Assembly: GCA_024180945.1 (NCBI GenBank)
Contig: JAKSGN010000038.1
Coordinates: forward strand, 3,100,001-3,164,000
Direction: 5' to 3'
Source of the DNA: Macrophomina tecta
Lineage: Eukaryota > Ascomycota > Dothideomycetes > Botryosphaeriales > Botryosphaeriaceae
DNA: 64,000 nucleotides
Part shown: one piece after another, positions 42,668-53,001 of the stretch
Layout: the number at the start of each line of letters is the position of its first letter
How positions within the stretch are numbered: position 1 is the stretch's first letter
Made by a program: the position numbers and the translations under genes
Notes under the pieces: generated by a model
What the model was told of the DNA's origin: nothing
The model's database searches: none
The model's input: the letters and a program-made list of their open reading frames with translations, nothing else

Positions 42668-45600
42668 ATGTCGTCATCCTTCTTCGCCGACCTGCTGCAA
42701 CAGAAACAGCCGCAGTTCCAGACCAACAAGGCCCTCATAGTCGTTGGACTGCAGAACGACTTCTGCTCTCCGAACGGCAAGCTGCCCGTGACGCAGCCCA
42801 CGGGTCTGCTGGACCGCATCAAGCTGCTGGTCCCGGCCTTTCGTGAGCACGCCGGCCACGTCATATGGGTGCGGACCGAGCTGCAGCCAAACCAGCCTGC
42901 AGACGACGCCGACGATGCCGATGCCATAGTCACCAGCGTACCCGGCGAGTCTGCCAGCTCTGAAGACGATGGCAGCAGTTCTGCAGAGCTGACTCTGGAC
43001 GACCTGCCGCCGACGTCAGGCTCGAGGCGCCACCCGTCGGATTTGCTCAAGCGCATCCGAGCGAGGTCTCGGAAAGCGGAGAAGGATGCAGATGCTGCAC
43101 TGGAAGACGAACTCTTCCTAACCCAGGGAGTTCGGCGGCAGATCTGCGCGGCAGGCAGCCTGGGGGCCGACTGGGCTGATGATATTGCGGCCGAGATCCA
43201 GCCCGAGGACACGCTGGTCACCAAGACCCGCTACTCCGCCCTCAAGGGCACCACGCTGCTCCTCACCCTCCGCTCGAAGCTCATCACCGAGCTCTACGTT
43301 TGCGGCTGCATCAGCAACATCTCCGTCTACGCCACGGCCGTCGAGGCAGCCCGCCATGGGATCGAGATCTACCTCGTCGACGACTGCGTCGGCTACCGCA
43401 AGCTCAGCAGGCACCGTGAGGCCATTCGCCAGATGGTCGAGTACATGGGTGCCCAGACCGTCTCCAGCGCGAGTCTGATTGCCCAGCTCACGGGCGAAAC
43501 GGAGAAAGGTGACACCTCTCAGGGCAGCAAGGCCGACTCCGACCATGACTTGGGCGACATGCTGAAGAACCTCAAGATCAAGGACAAGGATGGACACCAA
43601 TGCAGAGGTTCCTCCTCTCCGCCGAAGCCTACTGAGGCTGCGAGTCCGCCTTCCGGCGAGAGCGCGGTCGCCGTGTCTGCAAGCCTGCTCGAGGTTGCCG
43701 ACAACGATGACGCATTGCTGGACGAGACGACGCTGCTTATGGAGAGGCACTCGATCAGGTCCCGCCAACCGCCCGTCGGCCAGCAGCTGCCTCCGCGCAG
43801 TTCGGGTTCCGTCAAAAATAAGATCCGTATGCGACGGAAACCCTCACAGAAGTCACAGTCATCATCCGACAAGACCGTCAGCATTTCGAAGGAGAACGAC
43901 AAGCCGAGCGCCGAGTCAGTAAGAAGCGGACAAGCAGCTCCCACATCCCGACCCAAACCTACCAGCAGCGGTGGCAGTTCCTCCGACAGCTTGAAGATAT
44001 CCACATCCAGGCCTGAGACATCCAAAGCCGCTGGAGACAAGGCAGACAGTCCAAACACGGAGACGGTTGGGCAACAATCTGCAAAGAAGGAATCACAAAG
44101 GCAGCAGAGCAAAAAGACGCAAAGCCTTGCGACGCTGCCAACACTAGGCCCGTCGGATAAGATTGGTGAAGGTGATTCTCAGATCATTCACAACTTCCTC
44201 CCGCTATCACTCCGCGCACCTGCAGATCCCTCGAAATCTCTTGAAGAAGTCATCTTTGACAAGCTCTACAACGAAGTACGTTGGCAGAAGATGATGCATG
44301 CTCAGGGTGAGGTGCCACGTCTGGTGTCAGTGCAGGGTGACTTCTCGTCCGACGGCTCGATGCCTATCTACAGGCATCCGTCAGACGAGTCACTTCCACT
44401 GCTGCACTTCTCTCCTGCGGTGCTACGCATACGAAATCAGGTTGAACAGCTCCTCAAACATCCCGTCAATCATGTCCTCATCCAATTGTACCGTGGCGGG
44501 CAAGACTATATTTCAGAACACTCAGACAAGACACTGGACATTGTACGAGGCTCCAACATCGTCAATGTAAGCTTCGGCGCCCAGCGTACCATGCGCCTTC
44601 GCACAAAGCGACCAGCAAAGCCCGACCAGGCTGAGGACAACAAGGCACCCTCGGCCAGGCAGACACAGCGTATCTCGATGCCGCACAACTCGGTCTTCGT
44701 TCTGGGCCCGCAGACGAACATGCGTTGGCTACACGGCATCAACGCAGATAAGCGCCCCTCGGACGAGAAATCTGACCAAGAGAAAGGTTTCTCCGGCATG
44801 CGCATAAGCCTCACGTTCCGCCACATCGGCACTTTCATCTCTAGCGACTCCAGTAAGATATGGGGCCAAGGTGCCACGTCGAAGAGGAAAGCCTCGGCCA
44901 AACACGTCATCAACGGTGACGACAAGGAGACGGACCGGCTCATCCAAGCGTTCGGTAAGGAGAACCAGAGCTCCGAGTTCGACTGGGACCAGACGTACGG
45001 CAGCGGTTCCGACGTCCTCCACTTCCGCCCCTCTCCCACATCGCGTCCCGAGACCCCGATCCTGTACACGTCACACAGCGACGTCGAGAAGCAGGCCGTC
45101 GTGCTCGCCCTCGATCACCTAGGTCTCGCATGCGCGGTCGTCGAGCCGCCGCCACCACCACCCGAGCTGCCTGACGTCGTCGCCTCGTCTGCCTCCCGCT
45201 CCATCTGCCTTCGCGACACCGACCCTCTCCACACAGAGGTCTGCAGCGCCCCTCTCATTCTGTCGTACCTACAGACCATCCACTCCTCGTTGAAGCAAAG
45301 CGACTGCGCTGCTGCAGCCGCGGCGACGCAGACGTACCTCGCCCACGCTTCGCACCTGTACCGCCTCTGTGCGCCTTTCCTCAGCACCCCTAATCCTCCT
45401 CCTACCCAGTCATCCACTCCGTTAAGTACAGAAGCAGCTTCGCCTCGTCTCACTCTATCACCTCACATCGCGGAGTTGCTCACCGCCGACCTCGCAGCCC
45501 TCGAGGAACTGCGAGCGTCAGACCACCTCCGCCGCGACCACGACAGTCCCTCCCCATACCTTGTCGACAATGAATTCAGTGTCGCGGACTGCGCTGTCTG

Positions 45601-45847
45601 GCCGCTCGTCAATGCGCTGAAGGCGGCATGTGCATGGGAGGGCTGGAGGTGGAGCGCGGAGCGCTGGCCGGAGTTGAGTGAGTATTGGGCGGGGTTAGTA
45701 GGTGTGAGGGAAGACGTTAGGCGTTTAGTGCCTGTAGTGGCGGAGCAGCGATCAAGGAATAAGGTCGTAGAGACTAACGATCCGAAGGTGGGTAAGGGGT
45801 CTGGTGTGGCGTCGGGCATGGCAGCTGAGAAGCAGAAGGGGAAATGA
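42668..45847 (+). CDS. Three-domain fusion: isochorismatase-like + AlkB 2-oxoglutarate dioxygenase + GST-like
   Basis: Intronless, 1059 residues. Residues about 20-280 are an isochorismatase-like (cysteine-hydrolase) fold: D31 (VVGLQNDF) and K186 (LVTKTRYSALKGT) are kept, but the nucleophile position in VCGCISNISVYATA is S219, not Cys. Residues about 285-510 are Ser/Lys/Pro-rich and disordered. Residues about 520-745 are an AlkB-type Fe(II)/2-oxoglutarate domain: metal ligands H618 and D620 (SEHSDK) and H689 (MRWLHGI), and the R712-R718 pair (RISLTFR) that binds 2-oxoglutarate. Residues about 790-1045 resemble a divergent glutathione S-transferase (ETPILYTSHSDVEKQ; FSVADCAVWPLVNAL). AlkB domains of this type demethylate nucleic acids. 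An in-frame ATG nine codons upstream (42,641) is an alternative start. The isochorismatase part may be a binding module only. Confidence 0.9.
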   Translation: MSSSFFADLLQQKQPQFQTNKALIVVGLQNDFCSPNGKLPVTQPTGLLDRIKLLVPAFREHAGHVIWVRTELQPNQPADDADDADAIVTSVPGESASSEDDGSSSAELTLDDLPPTSGSRRHPSDLLKRIRARSRKAEKDADAALEDELFLTQGVRRQICAAGSLGADWADDIAAEIQPEDTLVTKTRYSALKGTTLLLTLRSKLITELYVCGCISNISVYATAVEAARHGIEIYLVDDCVGYRKLSRHREAIRQMVEYMGAQTVSSASLIAQLTGETEKGDTSQGSKADSDHDLGDMLKNLKIKDKDGHQCRGSSSPPKPTEAASPPSGESAVAVSASLLEVADNDDALLDETTLLMERHSIRSRQPPVGQQLPPRSSGSVKNKIRMRRKPSQKSQSSSDKTVSISKENDKPSAESVRSGQAAPTSRPKPTSSGGSSSDSLKISTSRPETSKAAGDKADSPNTETVGQQSAKKESQRQQSKKTQSLATLPTLGPSDKIGEGDSQIIHNFLPLSLRAPADPSKSLEEVIFDKLYNEVRWQKMMHAQGEVPRLVSVQGDFSSDGSMPIYRHPSDESLPLLHFSPAVLRIRNQVEQLLKHPVNHVLIQLYRGGQDYISEHSDKTLDIVRGSNIVNVSFGAQRTMRLRTKRPAKPDQAEDNKAPSARQTQRISMPHNSVFVLGPQTNMRWLHGINADKRPSDEKSDQEKGFSGMRISLTFRHIGTFISSDSSKIWGQGATSKRKASAKHVINGDDKETDRLIQAFGKENQSSEFDWDQTYGSGSDVLHFRPSPTSRPETPILYTSHSDVEKQAVVLALDHLGLACAVVEPPPPPPELPDVVASSASRSICLRDTDPLHTEVCSAPLILSYLQTIHSSLKQSDCAAAAAATQTYLAHASHLYRLCAPFLSTPNPPPTQSSTPLSTEAASPRLTLSPHIAELLTADLAALEELRASDHLRRDHDSPSPYLVDNEFSVADCAVWPLVNALKAACAWEGWRWSAERWPELSEYWAGLVGVREDVRRLVPVVAEQRSRNKVVETNDPKVGKGSGVASGMAAEKQKGK

Positions 45848-46902
45848 GGCGTAATGGTGGGAGGACGGGCTTTGCTCCGGATGCTCCGAATACATGCGCG
45901 TGCAAGGGGGTGTGATAGTGGCGTCCCGGGTGGATGGGCCGAGGCCTTCTTTTTCTTTCTTTTTTTTTTCTTTGCACCCTTGTGTTCAGCTTCTTCGATT
46001 TTTTCCCCTCTTTTCCCCTTTGCCAATAACGTCGTGCTATATTTCTTGAACTAGCCCGGGCTGGGGTGGGCTGGTCCAGGATGGGTGTTGCTGAATGTTG
46101 ATGTCTGCGGCCGACCGCGGTTTATTCAGTCTGGAAGGGAGCGTACGCGACGTCTGTAAGTAGTGATAGCTATAACGGCAAAATTAGGTGTATATACCAG
46201 GGAAGGGTGTCAAGGGATATAAGCGGATTCATCTTTTCCGATATCAAGTTATTGTGCTTGTGTGGTTTGCGCATGAACCACTCACGGCATTTGCGCTGCT
46301 TTGATGCTGAAGTACAAGACGTGACGCATAACAGAGCACAGTCGAAGATCCAGTCATGTCCCGTTTGTTGGATTTATCTGCCGAGAGCACGTTTCTTCTG
46401 CCACCGGGAGGCCATCTACATGCGAAATTACCGTTGTTCAATGCGAATCGGCCGAGAGTACGGGAAAAACAGCTGGAATGGATATCAGCACAGATGGCTG
46501 ACTGAGTAGAATCTCAAGTATGATAATAGTATCGATTCTCAATGCCAAGTTGTTCCCCAATTGAAATTGGTGGATGGTGCTTCGGCCATGAGGTACCCAA
46601 GAAAATAAACGACAAAGGCACTGAAACTACTTCCAACATCCCCCATTTTTTCCCTTCTCGTGCAAATAATTAGCAATGCTGGGGGGTATCATCTACAGCT
46701 GTGCGTTTCGGATCTTTCCATGAACGCCCGGTTCTTTGAAAATTCCTCTGATCCGTGAGCAATGCAACTCTGTCCGACTCAGCAGGCACCTCATCTCCTC
46801 TATCTTCAATATTAATGCCGCATGTCCCTCCTCTCCCATCTAACTTCCCGTAGATTGCACTACTCCTACGCCAACTACTCTTATCTCCCATTCCCCACAC
46901 GT
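45848..46902. other. 1-kb convergent 3' region
   Basis: Between the ends of the fusion gene and the minus-strand Cys/His-rich gene. A pyrimidine stretch follows the fusion gene near 45,946-45,972. No gene seen. Confidence 0.5.
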
Positions 46903-47945
46903 TCAATCCAAGTCCACAACGTCACTCCCCCCAGCCCACTCCCCATCCTCGTCTTCCTGCGGGCCGCCCCTCCGCCTGCTGCTGCTGCCGCCGCCGCCCC
47001 CATTGCTATTCCCATTCCCTCTCCTCCTCCTGCCGCCTCCACCTCCACCACCACTGCCACTGCCCACCGAATGCACCCTCTTCGGCGGCGTTTTGACCGG
47101 CTCCTCGCCCGCCCGCCCGCCGAAGCTCCAGCTGCTGAACCGATCCCCCCACGTCTTGCTGCCCGGCCGTTGCCTGTTGCTGCTGCTGCTGCCGTCCTCT
47201 CCGCCGTGGCTGTTGAGGAACTCGACGTCGTCGCTGAACAGCATGTCGAGGGCGTCAATGGCGCTGGTGGTGGTGGCGGTGGTTTCGCTCGGCGCCGCGG
47301 AGGCGTTGGTGGCGCTCGGGCCCGCTTCGAGGAGGGCCCGGCGGGGGCGCTTGCGCGAACGGGGGCCCGAGGCTGAGGATATGTCGGGCAGGGAGGAGGG
47401 GGGTGGGTGGGCCGTCGTGGAGGAGGAGGGCGACTGCTCGGAGGACCAGCGCGCGAGGATGGCGTCGTCGGCGGGGGACGCCATGGAGTGGAAGGAGGCG
47501 TGGTGGTTGCAGCCGTCGCAGGTAAATGAGGATGTGAGCTGCGGGGTTGGGGAGAAGGGGTGTTAGTTGGCGGTGCTGTTTGAAGAGGGGAGGAAGGGGA
47601 TGGGCATCGGGGGAAGTGTGGGAAAGGAGGGGGTTGAAGGATTGGAGGGTTGGGGGGTGTGGGATGGTGAGATTGCGGCGGTGGGATCGGTGAATAGTTG
47701 AGGGAAGAGAAAGAGGAGTAGCAAGAAGATGGGAGACAGGGCAACCCAGGTAGGAGAAGGATCGAAGAGAGCCTCTCATAACTAGAAAAAGGCGGTGGAA
47801 GACGCCGTACCTTGAGAGGATGCAGCATAAAGCGCAGACAGGGACATTTGGGTGATAGCAGCGACTCCTTGTGGTTGCAGGGCCCCCGTGGCGGAGTGTA
47901 ATTCATCTGCTTCCAGATGTTCTGCTGGGCGGAGCTGGGCGGCAT
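46903..47945 (-). CDS. Cys/His-rich protein of unknown function, probable zinc binder
   Basis: Two exons on the minus strand, 47945-47811 and 47538-46903, joined in phase 0 across a 272-nt GTACGG-AG intron; 256 residues. The N-terminal 62 residues hold a compact set of possible metal ligands: C23 and H25 (PCNHKES), C34 and C36 (KCPCLRF), H42, C52 and C55 (TCDGCNHH), H57, H58 and H62. The intron splits this module, and joining it gives an unbroken pattern. The rest is disordered: Ser/Pro/Arg stretches, an aspartate-centred DALDMLFSDDVEFLN segment that resembles an acidic activation or docking motif, a KTWGDRFSSWSFGG motif and a Gly/Arg run. Basic stretches (SRKRPRR, GRRRRG) suggest the nucleus. 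I do not know the family's function. It shares a 289-base promoter with the U1-C gene. Confidence 0.82.
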
Positions 47946-48234
47946 GCTGGACGTGTGGTGGGCAGCAGCAGTATGCCACAGCGCGAGAAAGATAGACGCG
48001 GTGGTGGAGGGCAGGCTGCCTTGACTATATCGAGCGGAGGTGGCTGGTCGACCAATGAAGCAGAGCCAGCGCCGATCTGCCGAGAGCTTTATCGATAAGC
48101 CGGCTGATCCCCGGCCTTGGCGTCGCAACTCGTCGCCCGCGAACTTCGACGCGAGCTCGCCGCCTGCGCTCCTCCGAGCTTCGTCTCTACTCGCTCCAGC
48201 AATCCGCCACGACCACGGTCGCCCTGTCGCAGCC

Positions 48235-49157
48235 ATGCCAAAATATAAGTTCCCCATGCCTCGAAAATGCAAGGAACCTTGCTAACCGTGTATCCACTCT
48301 TTTGTAGGTGCCTCCAGAACCTCGGCTTCGCGCCGCTCGCGAACCTCCGCTAACACGCGACTCTGTTCCGCCAGGCGATTACTGCGATGTTTACCTCACC
48401 CACGACTCGATGAGCGTGCGCAAGGCCCATAACAGCGGCCGCAACCATCTGCGCAACGTTGTCGAGTATTACCAGCAAATCGGGCACGAGAAGGCCCAGA
48501 GCGTCATCGATTCCATCACCTCCTCCTATGCCGCCGAAGGCCAGGTCAATCCCATGCTGCAGCATGCCATGGGTGGCCCCGGCTATCCTCCTCCGCCCTT
48601 CGGCTTTCCCGGTGCGCTCCCCTCCCACCTGCCCTTCAACAATTCGGAAAAAAAAAGAGGGGTTCTAATGCAACAGGGTGAACTACAGGCGGCATGCCTC
48701 CCCCACCATTCGGCATGCCAGGCGCCCCAGGAGCTCGTAAGTTCAGCAAGCAGCACCATGGCCGCGACAAGTGATCAGTTCTAACAAAACGTCTACCAAC
48801 ACAGCCCCTGCTGGCCGTGGCATGCCTCCAAACATGCCCCCCAACTTCGCCATCCCGCCGCCCGGCGCCGCCGGCGCACCTCCGCCAGGCGCTCCCGGCG
48901 GCCTGCCCTTTCCGCCGCCTTTCTTGCCCACCGCCGCCGGCCAGCCTGGTGCTTCGGGCTCGCCGCCCGCGGGCATGCCCTTCCCGCCGCCTGGTGGCAT
49001 CCCCCCGCCCGGCATGCCTCCGAACTTCTTCCCGCCTCCCGGTGGAATGCCTGCGTCGGGTGCCAGCCCTGTCCCGCCGCCGGGTGCGTTCCAGCCTCCG
49101 CCGGGTGTCGCTCCGCCGCCGGGCATGGGTGCACCGCCTGGTACTTCCGGGCCTTGA
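48235..49157 (+). CDS. yhc1: U1 snRNP protein C (U1-C)
   Basis: Zinc-finger protein that stabilises pairing of U1 snRNA with the 5' splice site. Exons: 48235-48268, 48375-48611, 48689-48736 and 48805-49157 (223 residues). The finger and following helix are clear: [20 protein letters not shown], then [20 protein letters not shown]. The C-terminal half is Pro/Gly/Met-rich with PPG(A/M)P repeats, as usual. Introns 2 and 3 are GT-AG, phase 1. Intron 1 has no usable GT: the donor that fits phase and stop-free reading is GCAAGG (48,269), a GC-AG intron. A start at 48,256 in the same frame gives MPRKCDYCDV; a start at 48,235 with an ATAAGT donor at 48,245 would give MPKCDYCDV. The 5' end is therefore uncertain, the rest secure. 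Confidence 0.92.
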
Positions 49158-50076
49158 AGCTGCGGCGGGAAGAATTCGGCGAGAAGGACGCTCGTCTGGT
49201 AGGCTAGGTGTTTGGCGGCGTTCTTTCACAGGGTCATGGGTTAATATCAAAAGCGAAAGTCTGGATAGGGACGTCTGACGCTCGGCTATGATCGGGCTGG
49301 AAGTAGGTCTAATGATTCTGCTGGATCGAATGCGGACATCTGCTTACTGTCGTGTTGACAGACGGAATCGATAGTTTCTCTGGGGAGAAGACAAGCTGTT
49401 GTGATAAGTACATCGTTTTCTTTCAAGGTCGTATAGAAGCGCGACGGGAATCACCTTGAGCTGCGCCGTTGCGGACATACGTGGGAAGTCTTCATTCAAC
49501 TCCGGGACCATTCCAAGTCACGCTGTATCATCGCACGATAAGTCTTAATAGCCGACAAACCGGTACGAGAAGAGAACAAATTTGGATTCATAACAGACAT
49601 GCATGCCCGCCCTTCCTCTCTCCTCCCCTCGCCTCTACTGCCTTTCCTGACAACCCTGTCTATCGATTTGTCGTTTGTCAGGGCTTGGGCAGAGACCTTC
49701 CTTGGAGACTAGAGGCCAAATGACGAGCTCTTCCTGCCGCTCGACAGAAGAGCACGGGGCACTTCCTTTTTCCTACGAGAGCAACAAAGGGGCTCTGGGC
49801 AATTCCTGCTTAGATACGTGTAACTAAGATTTCGCCGCGGGCGGCAGATAACGGTAATTATGCCTATAAGGCGGGCAACCTAGGCAGCACTTGGCAATGC
49901 TACCAGCAAGACGCTTCGGCGGCCTTCAATTCCTGTTTGCTAAACAACAGTGGCTTGCCTTACCAGTGACCCCGAGTCAGGCAGCACCCTCCCCGTATTT
50001 AAAGATCTTGCCCATTTGCAGCACCTCCTTTCTCCATTCTATCCCCGCGTACGTAAATCATTGTCGGATCGAAACA
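49158..50076. other. 0.9-kb intergenic stretch
   Basis: 3' region of U1-C and promoter of the small secreted protein. A TATTTAAAG element (49,996-50,004) stands about 75 bases before the next start codon. No other gene seen. Confidence 0.5.
49996..50004 (+). promoter_or_regulatory. TATA-like box of the small secreted protein gene
   Basis: TATTTAAAG, 73-81 bases upstream of the ATG at 50,077. Spacing is that of a core promoter element with a short leader. Confidence 0.5.
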
Positions 50077-50500
50077 ATGCGTTTCACTTTCTTCGCATTC
50101 ATCGCGCTTGTCGGCATCTCTGCCGCTCAAGACTGTTACGGCAGTCAGTGCCAGCATCACTATCGGATCTTTCAAAATTGCTGACATGGACCAATAAGGG
50201 AAATGCGCTACCGAGGAAGATTGCGCTTGTGGAGAAGCTGGTTGGGTGTGCTTGGGTAATTGGTGACCTTTACTTTTGCAACATTTCGTCCATGGCTAAC
50301 GCTAGAAAGGCAACATTAACGGAGAAATTGGCTCCTGTAGCACGAACCTTGATCGGAAATATAATAGGTCAAAGCAGGACTATAATCATCTGGATTTCAC
50401 ATTTACACAATACAAACACTTATACCGAAAGCGTATGCGAGAACAACAAGATTGCTTGATATCCTTGACCGCAGCATGTAGACCGAAGGCAATTGTCTGA
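50077..50500 (+). CDS. Small secreted cysteine-rich protein (knottin-like)
   Basis: Three short exons, 50077-50143, 50199-50255 and 50310-50500, with introns of 55 and 54 nt, both GT-AG and phase 1; 104 residues. The N-terminus is a good signal peptide (MRFTFFAFIALVGISAAQ). The mature part starts DCYGRKCATEEDCACGE and continues with VCLGNINGEIGSCS: six cysteines (20, 25, 31, 33, 40, 51) in a C-x4-C-x5-C-x-C-x6-C-x10-C spacing that suggests a small disulfide fold. The remaining 50 residues are polar with two further cysteines. Intron 2 has a GGCTAACG branch site. The splice model is mine. No family is recognised; small secreted cysteine-rich proteins of fungi often act outside the cell. A shorter protein with a further 3' intron is possible. 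Confidence 0.6.
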
Positions 50501-50512
50501 AAGCCCACTCAT

Positions 50513-51820
50513 CTACGGCAGAATCTGCAGTTTCTCCGGGTCGAAAGCCTCCCTCTCCTGCGACGCTTCCTCCAAAGTCTCGCGACCCTCCTGCAAAGTC
50601 TGGCTATACTGCAACGCAGTCACGCTATCCGTCTCGGCCGCACTGAGAGTCTGAGCATACCCTGTCACTTTGCACTTCTTGTGCTGAATGCGTTCCTCCA
50701 GACTGCGCAGGTCATTAGAGAGCTTGCCCACTTCCGCTCGTTATTTCTGACATCTCTCCCTGCTCTAGTTTGCAGTGTGCAGGGATGATTCGAGACCGGT
50801 TTGCTGTCAGTCAAGCCGACCTCTCAGACAAGACGCCTCTTTGATCGTGTCTTCAAGCATGCACTCGGGTTGTCCCATGATTCCCGTTCACCCGATGCTT
50901 GGCTTTTGAATAGTCAGCATTGATGCACGAATGAATGAAGAGAGAGGTCTTACACTGCAAGAGGAATAAAGACAAACGGGACGACGGCGGAGGTCTGTGA
51001 ATAATCAGGTCGGATTCGAAATGTTCCACATGATGCTGGAGACTTGCAACAGAGAATCCGACGGTTCGTGCCCATGCATCGTGCCCCGATCCGATGCGTT
51101 CTTGTGTTCTTTCTGATGCCCTCCAACCTGCTCACTCAAGGATTGCAGATAGTCCTTTGCTTCCCTCTGTTTCAACATTGTGCCATCGACTTCGGCAGTA
51201 ACCTTGCCTTTTGCAGCTTCAGTCTTGGCAATGACGTCGTGCAGTTGCGTGTGTTCGAATTGCCTGATTTCCTGGCTGGCAGCCCCAACCGCATTTTGCA
51301 TCTGTGATCATTGGCTAGTGGCGTCCTTAAGGATGAATCCGAGACATCCGGCCTCTGGTCGGAAATCTTCTTTGTAGGCATAGGCTCCTCCGGCGCTGAG
51401 GGCCCCTGCATCTGTTGGAGGCCCTTGAATGCTGTTTTGACGGATTGTGATGCTGAATGGGACGCTTCGATTAGTTTGTTATGGATTTGTTCCTTCAAAT
51501 CATCAGCTGTTCACCCGCAATATTCGACAATCCTTTCCAGCTCATCGCAGGTGACAGCTTCAGCCGGCGGCTGGGTGGTACTCCTATCTCCGTGCAGTAC
51601 TTTAGCTGACCTCGTACATTGCATAACTGATTCACTCTTGCATCATTTGCGGAAGCTTACGTGAACAGCACACCATTTCTGTTTGCAATAATCACATCGG
51701 GATTGCAGGACATGTTCTGCCAAGATCCATCCTTCTTCCGCACACTTACATGCAGAGATGTGGAGCCGCTAGATGAGGCGATATGGCGAGTATACATCAA
51801 GATGGTTCCAGAGAGGTTCA
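50513..51820 (-). pseudogene. Decayed or unresolved coiled-coil gene
   Basis: On the minus strand, long helix-forming stretches occur in changing frames: DGSWQNMSCNPDVIIANRNG near 51,700, then LKEQIHNKLIEASHSASQSV, QNAVGAASQEIRQFEHTQLH and MLKQREAKDYLQSLSEQVGG near 51,300-51,100, and LSNDLRSLEERIQHKKCKVT near 50,700. The joins need stop codons or frame changes (for example a TGA just before the QNAVGA stretch) that no GT-AG intron explains well. The first stretch vaguely resembles a cyanovirin-N-homology half, which in fungi can precede coiled coils; this is a guess. Either a pseudogene or a multi-exon gene I cannot resolve. Confidence 0.4.
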
Positions 51821-53001
51821 GGACAGGTTAATTTTACACGGTGTGATCGGCAGGTGCTCTGGGAAGCGCAGTGGCAACAAGTTAGAGCGACCGTTGCGAT
51901 GTCAGCTCATGACTTCAAGGCATAATGAATCTTTACAGGGGATATTTGGGATAACCATTCCCATAGCTGATTGGGTGATAGGCAAGCTGGTCATGGTGCT
52001 GAACCTAAATGTGAATCCAAGAAGATGCTTCTATCAGCAACATGGATGCATTTCATGGCGCCCGCCCCGCTATCGCCAGCGGGGCAACATCTTCGATTGA
52101 TGCTGGACGTCACTCGTTCAATTCCTACCATAGCAAAGACACTCGCTCTGGTATTCATCCTCGGCAGCAGTACAGCTACGCACGTGGAACATGGAAGAAA
52201 CATATATGTGAATGGCATCACGTACTACGCTGGTGGTATCTTTGTTGCAAGACTGTCTGGACTTACGCCACATTCAGGGTTCATCGAACCCACTACAATC
52301 TCATATTCGTGGCTTCTACGGACCTCGAAGCTATGAAATTGTGGGCGGTTGAAGCAGTCGTTCGGACGTGAATGTATCTATATTTGAAGGATTCATGCAT
52401 CCGGGCGACCACTTCAACTCCCTGTGGCCCCCTGTCTTATCTGTACTGGGTCCCGTGCGCATGCACTGAATCAAAAGCGAATAGATGTATACTTGGTCAT
52501 ATAATCAAAAAAGAAATACATTCAATACGTTATAGATAACCAGTTAGCGGGGATGATGAGGCTTGTGACTTTTACCACCTTGATTTCGACGTCTGATATT
52601 CTACATGTCCGTGCGTATTGCGCCTCGGTCTTTGAAAACAACAACTCATCGGCCGTCATTCAGTTACCGGGCATAGGCGACTACTATACAGAAGCCGCAC
52701 CTAATTTCAGAAACTTCCCTTTCCCCGGATTCTTGTTGTGGGCTCGAATGCGATTGGTGGCTTTCTCAGGCGCGGGGGCGGCAGGGGATTTGCAGATCTT
52801 CATCTATCCTTTTGCGTCTGAGCCTCGGTCAGAGATGCGCCGACAGCAAACTTTGTTTTTCTTGCCTTGTATAAGGACCAAAGAATAGGAAAAATCGACG
52901 AGACCTTGCGCAATCTATAAAGGTTGGTGCAGCGCACTTGGGTTCTTCCAGAGCAAGAGAGGCCTTCTCCATAGCTTCTGTCGATTGCATTATCCATTGA
53001 T
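51821..53001. other. 1.2-kb stretch upstream of GH79
   Basis: Contains a signal-peptide-like frame at 52,101 (IAKTLALVFILGSSTATHVE) that soon ends, perhaps a remnant, and a 111-codon frame at 52,553 with no domain. The last 90 bases carry the GH79 TATA box. Confidence 0.4.
52916..52922 (+). promoter_or_regulatory. TATA box of the GH79 gene
   Basis: TATAAAG, 80-86 bases before the GH79 start codon. Confidence 0.6.

Noticed and set aside
46881..48272. A 463-codon minus-strand frame
   Set aside because: Only its part at 47,811-47,945 is a real exon of the Cys/His-rich gene; the remainder reads intron, promoter and the wrong frame of exon 2.
48245..48374. U12-type AT-AC intron in the U1-C gene
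   Set aside because: The candidate AT donor is ATAAGT, not the U12 consensus ATATCC, the intron would end in AG, and the branch site is of the ordinary CTAAC type. A GC-AG intron is the simpler reading.
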